Positions 7,593-16,237 of a stretch of 49,029 bases of DNA are shown piece after piece. Numbering within the stretch: position 1 is the stretch's first letter; each line of letters opens with the position of its first letter. The position numbers were made by a program, and so were the translations under genes. The stretch is from NCBI GenBank assembly GCA_903925975.1, contig CAIYHG010000099.1:1-49029 (forward strand), given 5' to 3'. The notes beneath the pieces are model-generated. The model was not told where the DNA came from, made no database searches, and saw only the letters and a list, made by a program, of their open reading frames with translations. This DNA comes from an uncultured Acidobacteriia bacterium. Its GTDB lineage: Bacteria; Acidobacteriota; Terriglobia; Bryobacterales; Bryobacteraceae.

Positions 7593-8672
7593 ATGGCGAC
7601 AAGCCGATGTTGGATTGCGGGCCTGATAGTGGCCTCTGTAGTGCTGCTTTGCCTCTCCGCGCCCGTGGTGGCCCAGGATGCGCAGCACGTGTATGGCGCC
7701 AAGACTGCACGGCCCTACACGCTCGACGATTATCTTTATGGCCGAACATTCGTTTACAACATGGCCGAATTCCGGAAGACGCCGAATGGGCCTAACACTC
7801 CCGGTTCCGCGGCTTACAAGTCCGCAATCGAACCCTTCAAGATCGCGGGGAATACCTACTATGTCGGGGTCGCCGGACAGGGCGCGTATCTGATCACGAC
7901 CGCACAGGGCGATATCCTGATCGAACAACCCTACGATCAAGACGTGGGTGACAAGATCCTCCAGAGCATTCAAAAGCTCGGATTCAAGCCCACGGACATC
8001 AAGATCATGACCGCCTCCGAATATCACGTCGATCATATGGGCGCAACGGCTTACCTCAAAGCTAAGACAGGCGCACAGTTGGTGATGATGGAGGGGGATG
8101 CCGCACTGGTTGAGAAGGGCGAAGGCATCCCGGCAGCGAAGGTAGACCGCGTATTGCGCGATCGCGACCAGATCAAACTGGGAAACGTTGTCATCACGGC
8201 GTACCGCATTCCGGGGCACACCCCGGGAGCAACCACATTCCTCTGGCAGGTCACTGAAAACAACCAGAATTACAATGTGGCCGAGACCTGCTGCTGGTCG
8301 AATACGCCCCCGTCCCACAATTTGATCAGCGATCCGCTGTATCCAACCACGCTGCTGCGCCACAACTTCGACGTATTGAAATCGCTTCCCGTGGATATTC
8401 CCACTCCCGGATCGCACTCGGATCACTTCAATCTTCAGGGGAAACTGGCCAAGATGAAAGCCAATCCGAAAGTGAACCCCTGGATTGCGCCGCAGGATTA
8501 CCGGGGCGTTATTGCCTATTGGGAGTGGGCCTTTGAGCAGGAAGTGCTCAAGCAACTGAAAGACGGGCCGCCGGCGCCAACGCCTGCGCCCGCGGCTGCG
8601 CCCGCCGGCGCGGGTGGGGCCAGCGCGCCCAGGCCTCCGGCCAGCTTCCCGCCGTTCCCTGACCGTCCTTAA
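7593..8672 (+). CDS. Exported metallo-beta-lactamase-fold protein, subclass B3-like, altered zinc motif
   Basis: A 359-residue protein starting at the ATG at 7593 (AGGAG 6 bases upstream). Residues 1-27 form a signal peptide (hydrophobic LIVASVVLLCL, cleavage after APVVAQ), so it is periplasmic or secreted. The core is an MBL fold like subclass B3 enzymes: GQGAYLITTAQGDILIE, the metal motif region, PGHTPGATTFLW with H209, and SHSDHFN near the end of the fold. The usual HxHxDH motif reads EYHVDH (residues 143-148), so Glu replaces the first His. The C-terminus is a Pro/Ala-rich tail. It may hydrolyse a beta-lactam or another ester/amide; the His-to-Glu change makes true lactamase activity uncertain. 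It heads a run of same-strand, mostly exported genes up to 14515. Confidence 0.85.
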   Translation: MATSRCWIAGLIVASVVLLCLSAPVVAQDAQHVYGAKTARPYTLDDYLYGRTFVYNMAEFRKTPNGPNTPGSAAYKSAIEPFKIAGNTYYVGVAGQGAYLITTAQGDILIEQPYDQDVGDKILQSIQKLGFKPTDIKIMTASEYHVDHMGATAYLKAKTGAQLVMMEGDAALVEKGEGIPAAKVDRVLRDRDQIKLGNVVITAYRIPGHTPGATTFLWQVTENNQNYNVAETCCWSNTPPSHNLISDPLYPTTLLRHNFDVLKSLPVDIPTPGSHSDHFNLQGKLAKMKANPKVNPWIAPQDYRGVIAYWEWAFEQEVLKQLKDGPPAPTPAPAAAPAGAGGASAPRPPASFPPFPDRP

Positions 8673-8832
8673 ACCGGGAGCGGGTTTTCACGCGTTGCGG
8701 GTCGGATTGAGCGCTGATTTGGCGCTGGGCTCTGGACCGCTGCATTACGGAGGAAGGCGTCGTTCACGCGGTACTATTGACTGAAAAGCGACGCATCCTG
8801 GAAGACGGGGATGCGCCGCCCACGGAGACCTC

Positions 8833-9606
8833 ATGAGACCGACTGTCGAGGCGCCCTTCAAAGTTCGCGGGCGCGAGTTTGGCGGCGCAGCGCCGCTCTT
8901 CTGCATCCCGCTCGTAGCCGGCGAGCGCGCTGAGTTGATGGCGCAAGCGGAGATTGCGCGAGCGTTGAACCCGGACGTGGTGGAGTGGCGCGCCGATTAC
9001 TCCAAGGATTGGAGCCCGGCCGGATTGGAAGCTTCCGCCAGAGCGCTCCGGGGAGTCCTGCGCGACGAGCCCATCATCTTCACGCTGCGAATCCAAGGCG
9101 AAGGCGGAGCGCAGGCGATGACGCAACCGGAGCGGCGTGCCTCAATCGACGCCGTACTGCGGTCGGGAGACGTCGATCTTATCGACTTGGAGCTGGCGAA
9201 TGAGCCCGAGTTCCTCAACCCGCTGATGGCCCTTGCACGGGAGCGGGGAACGCGCGTTATTCTGGCCTTTCACGACTTTCGGGGCACGCCTTCGAACGAA
9301 TCGCTACTGGGGCGCATATCCGCCATGCATGCCAAGGGCGCCGATATCGCCAAGCTTGCGGTAATGCCCAATGATTCCGGCGACGTGCTGCGGTTGCTTC
9401 AGGTGACGGCGGAGGCTAGAAGGGTTTTCCCCTCGCTGCCGTTGGCGCTCATGTCGATGGGCGCGCTTGGCGGCATCACCCGCGTGGCCGGGTTTTTGTA
9501 CGGCTCGGATATGGCGTTCGCGGTTGGTGAGCAAGCGTCGGCGCCGGGGCAGATTCCCATCAAAGACGCCCGGATGCTGGCCGAGACGCTGCTTCGCTAC
9601 GCCTAG
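8833..9606 (+). CDS. aroD: 3-dehydroquinate dehydratase type I (second copy)
   Basis: A 257-residue stand-alone type I dehydroquinase. It shows the barrel motifs VVEWRADY near residue 53, IFTLRIQGEGG, ILAFHDFRGTP with the catalytic His, and DIAKLAVMP with the Schiff-base Lys, then LMSMGALGGITRVAG near the C-terminus. GGAG precedes the ATG at 8833. It duplicates the N-terminal half of the aroDE fusion at 693 but is clearly divergent from it. Its setting, between an exported MBL protein and a TAXI solute-binding protein, differs from a biosynthetic locus and may point to quinate/dehydroquinate catabolism. That role is an inference. Confidence 0.9.
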   Translation: MRPTVEAPFKVRGREFGGAAPLFCIPLVAGERAELMAQAEIARALNPDVVEWRADYSKDWSPAGLEASARALRGVLRDEPIIFTLRIQGEGGAQAMTQPERRASIDAVLRSGDVDLIDLELANEPEFLNPLMALARERGTRVILAFHDFRGTPSNESLLGRISAMHAKGADIAKLAVMPNDSGDVLRLLQVTAEARRVFPSLPLALMSMGALGGITRVAGFLYGSDMAFAVGEQASAPGQIPIKDARMLAETLLRYA

Positions 9607-9644
9607 GGCCGGCGCGGCGCGTTCTCAGAATGGAGGAACCGTTG

Positions 9645-10709
9645 ATGCGTGGACGATACTCTCTGGCCGCTCTGACATGCATCCTCTTGGGGATGCTCTT
9701 CATGCCCCGGCCCGCCGCAGCGCAGGAATATGGCTATGCCGCCAAGCGGCCTGTTATAGGCGGGGCGTGCCCGGGCTGCCCGTGGGGCGCGCTCGCCGAC
9801 AAGGTCAAGGCAGCGATGAAGCCGGCAGGCTACGACGTTCAGGTTTGTTACAACTGCAGCGGAATTGACTCCGTCCGCATTGTTGCCGAGCGCCGCACGC
9901 CGCTTCCGCTGACGCCGCAACAGGCTGCGGACCGGCCGCCGTCGCCGAAGGCGCCCGTCGATTTCGGGGTCGTGAATCTCGATTTTCTTGTGGACGCTTA
10001 CCGCGGCGCCGGCCGCTACAAGGCGGACGGACCGCGCACTAATCTGCGGCTGATTGCCAGGATCGAAGACCCGAACTATTACCTGGTTGCGGTGCGCGCC
10101 GATTCGTGGATTACCGACCTGGCGCAGATCAAAGAACGGCGTCTTCCGGTGAAGATTCTTGCCGAAGACAGCCTCCGCGCCGATATGGTTCTGGATTTCT
10201 ACGGCATCAACGCGAAGGAGCTGGAAGCGTGGGGTGGGTCGAGAGTCTCCACCGACGCGACGAACCGCAATGGCTTCGACGTAATTGTCTGTTTCGCAAA
10301 CTCGTTGAACAATACGCCGGAATCGAACGTCTGGTACGAACTCAGCCAGAAGGGTAATTTAAGATTTCTGCAATTGCCCGATGACCTGCTTGCGGATATG
10401 GCCAAGGCTTCCGAGTGGGAAATTGGAAATGCTCCGGTGAATCTGATTCGCGGCATGGAGAAGCCGGTCAAGACCATCATTACTTCGGGGACCGCGATTT
10501 ACGGCCGCGCCGATATGCCCGAACAGTTTGCGTACGATGTCGCACGGGCCATGGACGAGCAGAAACGGCTGCTCATCTTCAGCCTCATTCCGTTCTCGTA
10601 CAACCCGGATGTGGTCTGGCAGGCGCGCGGCGTGCCGCTGCACCCGGGCGCGGAGCGCTACTACAGGGAGAAGGGCTACGTGAACCGCGGCGGGAGCCTC
10701 GCACGGTAG
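9645..10709 (+). CDS. TAXI-family TRAP transporter solute-binding protein-like
   Basis: A 354-residue exported protein. The ATG at 9645 is chosen because GGAGG at 9632-9636 lies 8 bases upstream; the ATG at 9630 overlaps that site. Residues 1-26 form a signal peptide (LAALTCILLGMLFM, then AAAQ). The body resembles the TAXI/NMT1-like solute-binding family: DFGVVNLDFLVDAYRG, LRLIARIEDPNYYLVAVRADSWITDLAQIKERRLPVKI, then a C-terminal segment with FAYDVARAMDEQKRLL. No TRAP membrane subunit is nearby, so it is an orphan binding protein. Two cysteine pairs (ACPGCPWG near residue 40, VCYNCSG near residue 69) are unusual for the family and could bind metal or form disulfides. Ligand unknown. Confidence 0.72.
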   Translation: MRGRYSLAALTCILLGMLFMPRPAAAQEYGYAAKRPVIGGACPGCPWGALADKVKAAMKPAGYDVQVCYNCSGIDSVRIVAERRTPLPLTPQQAADRPPSPKAPVDFGVVNLDFLVDAYRGAGRYKADGPRTNLRLIARIEDPNYYLVAVRADSWITDLAQIKERRLPVKILAEDSLRADMVLDFYGINAKELEAWGGSRVSTDATNRNGFDVIVCFANSLNNTPESNVWYELSQKGNLRFLQLPDDLLADMAKASEWEIGNAPVNLIRGMEKPVKTIITSGTAIYGRADMPEQFAYDVARAMDEQKRLLIFSLIPFSYNPDVVWQARGVPLHPGAERYYREKGYVNRGGSLAR

Positions 10710-10829
10710 CCGGGCTCTGTCAGAATTGAGACGTTCTCTCATGGGCCGAGGCCTTGGGGGAGTCGTGAACGGCGTCTGCCATTCGCAAAGTTACGAACAC
10801 TGTTAACTCCAACCGAAAGGAGCAGGCGA

Positions 10830-12542
10830 ATGCGAACTGCAAGAGTGGCGTCCCTTATTGTGTTGTTGACGATTATCGGCGCATATGGAGGGCAAAGCGG
10901 GTCTGCCCCGGCGGCGGCCACGCTGTCACGGGCGGAGTTCGTGGCCATGGTCTCCGATTATTTTCAGTGGGTGCACTGGTCCGAATACAACGACTACGCC
11001 AAATCGGTTCCCCGAACTTTCAGCGATGTGAACGCGGGCGACAGATACGTCCAGCAGATCGAGTGCGCCCTGGAAGAGCGGATCATCAGCCCGGACGCGA
11101 ACAACCGGTTCTATCCCGCCAAGGCGATCACCAGGCAGGATGGCGCCGCCATTCTATCGCTGGCCTTTAATCTTCCCGCATCGCTAATCGCCGGGTACCT
11201 GAAACCAGCCGCCGGAGCGGAGCCGAAGCTGGCCGCTGGCCTTCAGCGCGCCGAGGTTACGGCAATCCTGAAGAAGATCACGGCGGATCATGTCAGTCCC
11301 GTGCAGGTGATGCCCAAGCCCGGGACCACGGCGTACAGGCGCAATCTCAATTTCACGACCCCGACGCCGGGCGCCAAGATTTACTTCACGATGACCGACG
11401 ACAGGACGGAACCGCCGAACCCTACGACGGCGTTGAAGCCGTACGACTCGGCCGACGGCTATCCGATCCTGGACATTCCAAACGGCGCCAAGGTGGATTA
11501 CAAGTACTTCACCATCAAAGCGATGGCCGTGAAGGACGGCCTGGTTCCCAGCGCGATCCGCACCTTTTCGTACGTGATCTACCGGCCCCAGTCCGCGCCG
11601 TTTGAAGCCCGGCTGGTGCACGCGCCCACGCCTACCTCGCCGGCGGTTTGGGACATTATGAACCAGGCTGACTACAACCGTCCGCACGCGTATTACGTTG
11701 AAGGTTCCGCACGCGGCGTGGTGATGGATGCCGGCCAGTACCCGCTTGCCAAAGGCGCGAATCTGAAAACCTTCATCGACGGCCTGGCTACGAAGCCCTA
11801 TGACGCGGTCCTGGGGCATAACAACCCGGACCACGTGGAGCAGATCGATAGCTTTGTGCAGGGCGGCGTCAAGCTCTACATGACGGCGCAGGACAAGGGC
11901 TCCGTGCTCGCCTCCAAACGGGCCGACTTCATGCACGCGGCAAACGCGTCGATTCTTCTGAAAGACGGCGATGTTCTCGATCTGGGTAATGTCCAGCTGA
12001 CCGCTTACCAGACGCCGGGACATTCCAACGGCCTGGTCATTCTCCAGGACAAGAAGAATGGCTGGATATTCGGGTCGGACATGTTCGGCTGCAATCGTCC
12101 CGCTACCGTAGACATTACGAACTACTCCGGCGTGAAGATGGACCTCTTTCTTTCGCTGGTGCAGCAGCTCTACACGAATCTGACTAAGGACGGCGCGCGC
12201 GTCGAAGAGGTTTACAACGCCCACAACGAGACGCCAGTGGGTTATGCCGGAATCAAGAACTTCGAAGCGGCCGTTCAGCAGTTGATCGATGTTGGCGACA
12301 GCGCGACGGTTCCGTCGATGCGAGGCACCTCACCGGGAGGCGGTCCGATTGGGAAACAGCGGACTAGCGTAGTTGGGGATATGTGGCGCGACAAGAACTG
12401 GATTGCCCTTTGGGTTGGTGGCACGTACGGCGGCCCCGTCACATACCTCACCGCCGCAAATCCGAATTACAAATGCAATAACACGATAGACTACGCCGCC
12501 CCCGGGGGGCATCAAGAAATATTCCGTGTTGAGCAACGTTGA
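10830..12542 (+). CDS. Exported SLH / chitobiase-like / MBL-fold protein (N-terminal part of a frameshifted gene)
   Basis: A 570-codon frame starting after AAAGGAG. Domains in order: signal peptide (1-25); an SLH-like segment (about 30-130, LSRAEFVAMVSDYF, FSDVNAGDRYVQQIECALEERIISPD, RFYPAKAITRQDGAAIL); a chitobiase C-terminal-like beta domain (about 165-255); an MBL fold (about 265-480). Its metal motif is HNNPDH (H330, N332, D334, H335), so Asn replaces the second His, while H398 (PGHSNG), D417 (GSDMFG) and H465 (AHNETP) are kept. The frame ends in 11 residues that look out of frame after a run of five C and six G (12499-12509). Removing one G joins it to the cadherin-like domain encoded at 12526-12861. 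SLH domains usually anchor proteins to the cell surface. Confidence 0.75.
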   Translation: MRTARVASLIVLLTIIGAYGGQSGSAPAAATLSRAEFVAMVSDYFQWVHWSEYNDYAKSVPRTFSDVNAGDRYVQQIECALEERIISPDANNRFYPAKAITRQDGAAILSLAFNLPASLIAGYLKPAAGAEPKLAAGLQRAEVTAILKKITADHVSPVQVMPKPGTTAYRRNLNFTTPTPGAKIYFTMTDDRTEPPNPTTALKPYDSADGYPILDIPNGAKVDYKYFTIKAMAVKDGLVPSAIRTFSYVIYRPQSAPFEARLVHAPTPTSPAVWDIMNQADYNRPHAYYVEGSARGVVMDAGQYPLAKGANLKTFIDGLATKPYDAVLGHNNPDHVEQIDSFVQGGVKLYMTAQDKGSVLASKRADFMHAANASILLKDGDVLDLGNVQLTAYQTPGHSNGLVILQDKKNGWIFGSDMFGCNRPATVDITNYSGVKMDLFLSLVQQLYTNLTKDGARVEEVYNAHNETPVGYAGIKNFEAAVQQLIDVGDSATVPSMRGTSPGGGPIGKQRTSVVGDMWRDKNWIALWVGGTYGGPVTYLTAANPNYKCNNTIDYAAPGGHQEIFRVEQR

Positions 12543-12861
12543 GATCTCCGGAGGAGCCCTGGTGGGAGTGGATGTTACCTGGGCGCCTCCGGCGAGCGAC
12601 GTTCCCAACACGCTGTCGAATAAGTTCGATCCCTGGACGTATGCTTACGACATCAAGGCGCCGTCCGCCAATAAGAGCATCACCATCACGCCCACGGCGA
12701 TGTCGAACAAGATCACGTCGATGAAGGTCAATGGGGTCGCTGTCAAGTCCCGAGCGAGCAAGACGATAACGGTCGACGACGGCACTCAGATCAAGATCGA
12801 TATCGTGGCGCCCGATGGGGTCAGCGCCAGCAGCTATGTGTTCACCGTAAGAAAGAGTTGA
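12526..12861 (+). CDS. Cadherin-like beta-sandwich domain, likely displaced C-terminus of the SLH/MBL protein
   Basis: The 111-codon frame continues upstream of its nominal GTG as GIKKYSVLSNVEISGG, so it looks like the missing C-terminus of the preceding gene, one base out of phase. Residues about 45-111 (SITITPTAMSNKITSMKVNG, DDGTQIKIDIVAPDGVSASSYVFTVRK) resemble the small cadherin-like beta-sandwich domains found at the ends of secreted bacterial proteins. There is no signal peptide and no ribosome-binding site before 12526, which argues against independent translation. The G-run makes a sequencing or assembly error the simplest explanation; a genuine mutation or slippage-based expression cannot be excluded. 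Confidence 0.6.
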   Translation: MLSNVEISGGALVGVDVTWAPPASDVPNTLSNKFDPWTYAYDIKAPSANKSITITPTAMSNKITSMKVNGVAVKSRASKTITVDDGTQIKIDIVAPDGVSASSYVFTVRKS

Positions 12862-12871
12862 GGGTATTGCT

Positions 12872-14515
12872 ATGTTCAGCGCAAGGATAGGTTTTGCATT
12901 TCTATGCGGCGCCGCCGCTCTGATGGCACAGGCGCCCCGGGTAAATCCGGAGGCCGCACCGGCCACGCCGGACGAAATCATCGCGGCCATGTCGGCGCGT
13001 GAGGAGTACCGGCCCGATGTATCGATCATGACGACGATCGTGCGCTCTTTGCGTCCGGTTGCGAAGGTAAGCGACGCGGTTAAAGCCGAGACCGACAAGC
13101 TGAGCGCCGAGGCGCAGCCGTTTCTTCAATCCGGGAATACCGGCGAGGCTCGCCGGCGGCTGGCACAGGCGGTTTGTCTGCTGCTAGGGCGCGCGTGGAA
13201 CGCCAGGGAGGAGTACGGCGCTTCTTTGGCGCTGCGGACTGATATGACCGTCGCGGACCTGTCGCGCCCCTGGGTGGCGCAGTTGGCGCAGCGCTACCCG
13301 ATTCGGGCGGAGGCGGCCAGCGGACTTCGTCTGCGCGTATCGCTCGCGGAAGGCGGCTTGCCGGGACGCGCCGACGTGGTCGTCTCAACCGGCAAGATCA
13401 TCAAAGAGATGGGGACCTTCGACCTTGCTTCGCGCGATCTGAATGACGATCCCTACAAGTTCGATTTCATCCCCGCCGGAGTGCCGGAAGGCGCGTACAT
13501 GGTGGTGGCGGAAGTGCTCGATGGCAGCGCGCCCATTACCCATCTGGTGACGCCCGTATACTTCGTTCGTGACCTGGCGCTCCGCCAGGCGGCAATCGAA
13601 AAGGCGCTGGCTAGGATTCAGGGCCACGAGAGCGCGAAGGCCACGATTCTATATCCATTCGACCTCGCGCGCGGCATCAATGCCTCCCGGCGCGAGGTGA
13701 ATCGCTTCGATTGGCCCACTGAGGTTAGCCGCTCGGAAAGCGTGCTCAAATCGCTCGTGGCCGGCAAGGACCCGCTCTATCAGGCTAAGGGCGATAATCG
13801 CCGCAACTACAGCTTCACCGAAGCCGGTGAGATCATGCCCTACCGCATCTTCGTTCCTTCCAAATGGGACGGCAAGACCAAGATGCCGATCGTTCTCGCT
13901 CTGCACGGCTCTCAGCTTGACGAAAACAACATGCTGACGCGCAACGATAATGAGATGCAGAAACTGGCGGAGCAGCACGGCTATCTCGTAGCGGCGCCGC
14001 TCGGTTACCGCATCAACGGCGGCTATGGGCGCATCGGAAACCCGGCGCCTCCGCCCGGCTCCGCGCCGGGCACGCCGGCGAGTCCCATCCAGGCGCGCAT
14101 TTCGGACTTGAGCGAAATGGACGCGATGAACGTGTTGGACGTTGTGACCAGGGAATACAATGCCGACCCTTCGCGGACGTATGTGATGGGCAACTCGATG
14201 GGCGGGGGCGGGACGTGGACCTTGGCCATCAAGCATCCCGAGAAATTCGCTGCCATCGCTCCGTGCGCTTCGCCTGCGAGGAACCTCGATGCCTATTCGT
14301 TCGGTCAACTGAAGGGCATGCCGACCATGCATGTGCATGGGGATAGCGATGAATTGATTCCCGTCGCGGGGGCGCGCGCCACCGAGAAGGCCATGAAGGA
14401 GCAGGGCATGCCGCTCTATACCTACGTCGAGGTGAAGGGCGGAATGCACGGCACGGCGGTTCAGATCGTGATGCCGCAGATTTTCGATTTCTTCGCGAAG
14501 TACCAGAAGAAGTAG
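12872..14515 (+). CDS. Secreted alpha/beta-hydrolase (PHB-depolymerase/feruloyl-esterase-like)
   Basis: A 547-residue protein with a signal peptide (MFSARIGFAFLCGAAALMAQ). Residues about 25-310 form an N-terminal region I do not recognise, rich in short beta segments. Residues about 320-547 are an alpha/beta-hydrolase: PIVLALHGSQLDENNM (oxyanion region), VMGNSMGGGGTW with the nucleophile Ser, HVHGDSDELIPV with the acid Asp, and GGMHGTAV with the His. It probably cleaves an ester in a polymer or glycan side chain outside the cytoplasm. It starts 10 bases after the cadherin-like frame and likely shares a transcript with the genes from 10830. Convergent with the MoaD-like gene. Confidence 0.85.
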   Translation: MFSARIGFAFLCGAAALMAQAPRVNPEAAPATPDEIIAAMSAREEYRPDVSIMTTIVRSLRPVAKVSDAVKAETDKLSAEAQPFLQSGNTGEARRRLAQAVCLLLGRAWNAREEYGASLALRTDMTVADLSRPWVAQLAQRYPIRAEAASGLRLRVSLAEGGLPGRADVVVSTGKIIKEMGTFDLASRDLNDDPYKFDFIPAGVPEGAYMVVAEVLDGSAPITHLVTPVYFVRDLALRQAAIEKALARIQGHESAKATILYPFDLARGINASRREVNRFDWPTEVSRSESVLKSLVAGKDPLYQAKGDNRRNYSFTEAGEIMPYRIFVPSKWDGKTKMPIVLALHGSQLDENNMLTRNDNEMQKLAEQHGYLVAAPLGYRINGGYGRIGNPAPPPGSAPGTPASPIQARISDLSEMDAMNVLDVVTREYNADPSRTYVMGNSMGGGGTWTLAIKHPEKFAAIAPCASPARNLDAYSFGQLKGMPTMHVHGDSDELIPVAGARATEKAMKEQGMPLYTYVEVKGGMHGTAVQIVMPQIFDFFAKYQKK

Positions 14516-14586
14516 CGCGGGTTCTCAGAACTTGCGGTAGCGCTTTCTGAACGTTTTGCCTCCCGGCTTCGCCGAGGAGGCAAATA

Positions 14587-14610
14587 CGGGCAAGCTAAAG
14601 CATGCCCCAC
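14587..14610 (-). repeat. 24-bp dispersed intergenic repeat, copy 1 (inverted relative to copy 2)
   Basis: On the minus strand these 24 bases begin GTGGGGCATGCTTTAGC and match 21135-21158 at 23 of 24 positions. Both copies lie between genes and each is next to a hairpin. It belongs to a group of GTGGGGC-cored intergenic elements in this window. Confidence 0.8.
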
Positions 14611-14627
14611 CCGCCGGCGGGGCATGC
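14600..14627. terminator. 9-bp-stem hairpin between convergent genes
   Basis: GCATGCCCC (14600-14608), ten-base loop, GGGGCATGC (14619-14627), overlapping the dispersed repeat. It lies between the ends of the esterase gene and the MoaD-like gene. A second weaker hairpin is at 14558-14581 (GCCTCC...GGAGGC with a TTC loop). Neither has a T tract, so they are possible bidirectional transcription stops or repeat structures. Confidence 0.45.
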
Positions 14628-14628
14628 G

Positions 14629-14925
14629 TCATCCGCCCGCGATAGCGCCCACCACCCAAAGCGGCTCGACGCCTTTGGCCACTAGTTCGGGCAGCGGCGT
14701 GTCGGGGGATTCGTGCGAGAGATCTTCCTCGCACGCGAAGAACCTCACAAACGGGCGGCGCTGTTGCGTGGCCTGGTCGCGAATCGTGCCTCGCAATTCG
14801 GGGTAGCGGGCTTCGATCGCATTGAGGACCGAGCGTTGCGTCGCCTCGCCCTCCACCTCCACCGAAACCTCGCCTTCGATCCGCGCCAGCGCGCGCAGAT
14901 GGGCTGGAAGCGTGATGCGAATCAT
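14629..14925 (-). CDS. MoaD/ThiS-family ubiquitin-like protein
   Basis: A 98-residue protein ([20 protein letters not shown]...) with a beta-grasp pattern and the C-terminal WVVGAIAGG, ending in the Gly-Gly that MoaD and ThiS use for adenylation and sulfur transfer. The start is fixed by a 4-base ATGA overlap with the stop of the upstream beta-propeller gene (14922-14925), which implies translational coupling. No molybdopterin or thiamine gene is nearby. Its function beside a beta-propeller is unknown; a sulfur carrier or a protein-conjugating role are both possible. Confidence 0.85.
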   Translation of the reverse strand: MIRITLPAHLRALARIEGEVSVEVEGEATQRSVLNAIEARYPELRGTIRDQATQQRRPFVRFFACEEDLSHESPDTPLPELVAKGVEPLWVVGAIAGG

Positions 14926-16037
14926 GGCAGCGTCTGCACCTCCACGGAAAGCACTGCTGGAAGGTCGCGGGCGATGGGGGCCCAGTGGTCGCCCGCATCC
15001 GCGGAAGCGTAGACTTGCCCGCCGGTCGTCCCGAAGTATATGCCGCAGGAATCGAGCGAATCGACCGCCATGGCATCGCGAAGCACGTTGACGTAGCAAT
15101 CCTTCTGCGGCAATCCGTCGGTGAGCGGCTCCCACTCATCGCCTCCGGTCCGGCTGCGATAGACGCGCAGTTTGCCTTCGGGCGGGAAGTGTTCGGAATC
15201 GCTCTTGATGGGGACGACATAAATCGTTTCGGGCTCATGGGCGTGCACATCGATGGGAAAGCCGAAATCGGTCGGCAGGTTGCCGCTCACCTCCCGCCAG
15301 GAATCGCCTGCGTTGTCGCTGCGCATCACGTCCCAGTGCTTCTGCATGTACAAGACCTGCGGCCGCGCACGGTGCATCGCGATGCGGTGTACGCAATGCC
15401 CCACCTCGGCGTTCGGGTCCGGTATGTATTCGGATCTCAGGCCTTGGTTGATCGCTTTCCAAGTGACGCCGCCGTCGTCGGTGCGAAACGCGCCCGCCGA
15501 GGAGATCGCCACGAAGATTCGCTGAGGATTCCCCGGGTCCACCAGGATGGTGTGCAGGCACATGCCGCCCGCTCCCGGTTGCCATTGCGCGCCCGAGCCG
15601 TGGCGGCGCAGCCCGGGAAGTTCGTGCCAGCTCTTCCCCCCGTCTTTCGAACGGAACAACGCGGCATCCTCCACCCCCGCGTAGACCGTATCCGGATCGG
15701 TGAGAGATGGCTCCAAGTGCCAGACGCGCTTGAACTCCCAGGGGTGCGGCGTTCCGTCGTACCACTGGTGCGTGCCAGTCTGGCCGTCATAGGCAAACTG
15801 GTTGCCGCCCGGCTGCCAGCTCTTGCCGCCGTCGTTCGATATCTGAATCACTTGCCCGAACCAGCCGCTCGATTGCGAGGCATAGATGCGGTTCAGATCG
15901 GCCGGCGAGCCTTTGACGTGATAGATCTCCCAGCCCCCGAAATGCGGGCCCTCGATTTCCCAGTCCCTGCGCCTGCCATCCGATTTGAGGATGAAGGCCC
16001 CTTTCTTCGTTCCCACTAGAACTCGCACTCCGCCCAT
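14922..16037 (-). CDS. BNR/WD40-like beta-propeller (sialidase-like) protein
   Basis: A 371-residue protein beginning [17 protein letters not shown], with AGGAGG about 9 bases upstream on the minus strand. It contains repeated BNR/Asp-box-like motifs ([32 protein letters not shown]), spaced roughly one propeller blade apart, as in YCF48/sialidase-like propellers. There is no signal peptide, so it should be cytoplasmic. Sialidase catalytic residues cannot be recognised, so glycosidase activity is doubtful; a binding or scaffold role is more likely. It overlaps the MoaD-like gene by 4 bases. No operon partner upstream. Confidence 0.83.
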   Translation of the reverse strand: MGGVRVLVGTKKGAFILKSDGRRRDWEIEGPHFGGWEIYHVKGSPADLNRIYASQSSGWFGQVIQISNDGGKSWQPGGNQFAYDGQTGTHQWYDGTPHPWEFKRVWHLEPSLTDPDTVYAGVEDAALFRSKDGGKSWHELPGLRRHGSGAQWQPGAGGMCLHTILVDPGNPQRIFVAISSAGAFRTDDGGVTWKAINQGLRSEYIPDPNAEVGHCVHRIAMHRARPQVLYMQKHWDVMRSDNAGDSWREVSGNLPTDFGFPIDVHAHEPETIYVVPIKSDSEHFPPEGKLRVYRSRTGGDEWEPLTDGLPQKDCYVNVLRDAMAVDSLDSCGIYFGTTGGQVYASADAGDHWAPIARDLPAVLSVEVQTLP

Positions 16038-16237
16038 CCCTGTTTCCTCCTGAGTCACTCGCGACAAGCTATCACTTTTGATTACAAACGGGAAGCGATC
16101 GTCGCTTTTTATGTCCCCGGCGCTGTTCCATTTGGCGCAAATTTGGGGTTCCGGAGCCGGGCTCCAAATCCCGGAACCGCGCGGTAGGATGCGCTAGTAT
16201 GGTTGGTTGTCGGGCTCGGGCCCTTGGTTGAGGCGTC

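Noticed and set aside
14525..15250. 241-codon minus-strand frame
   Set aside because: Out-of-phase shadow of the propeller and MoaD-like genes, which have clear motifs.
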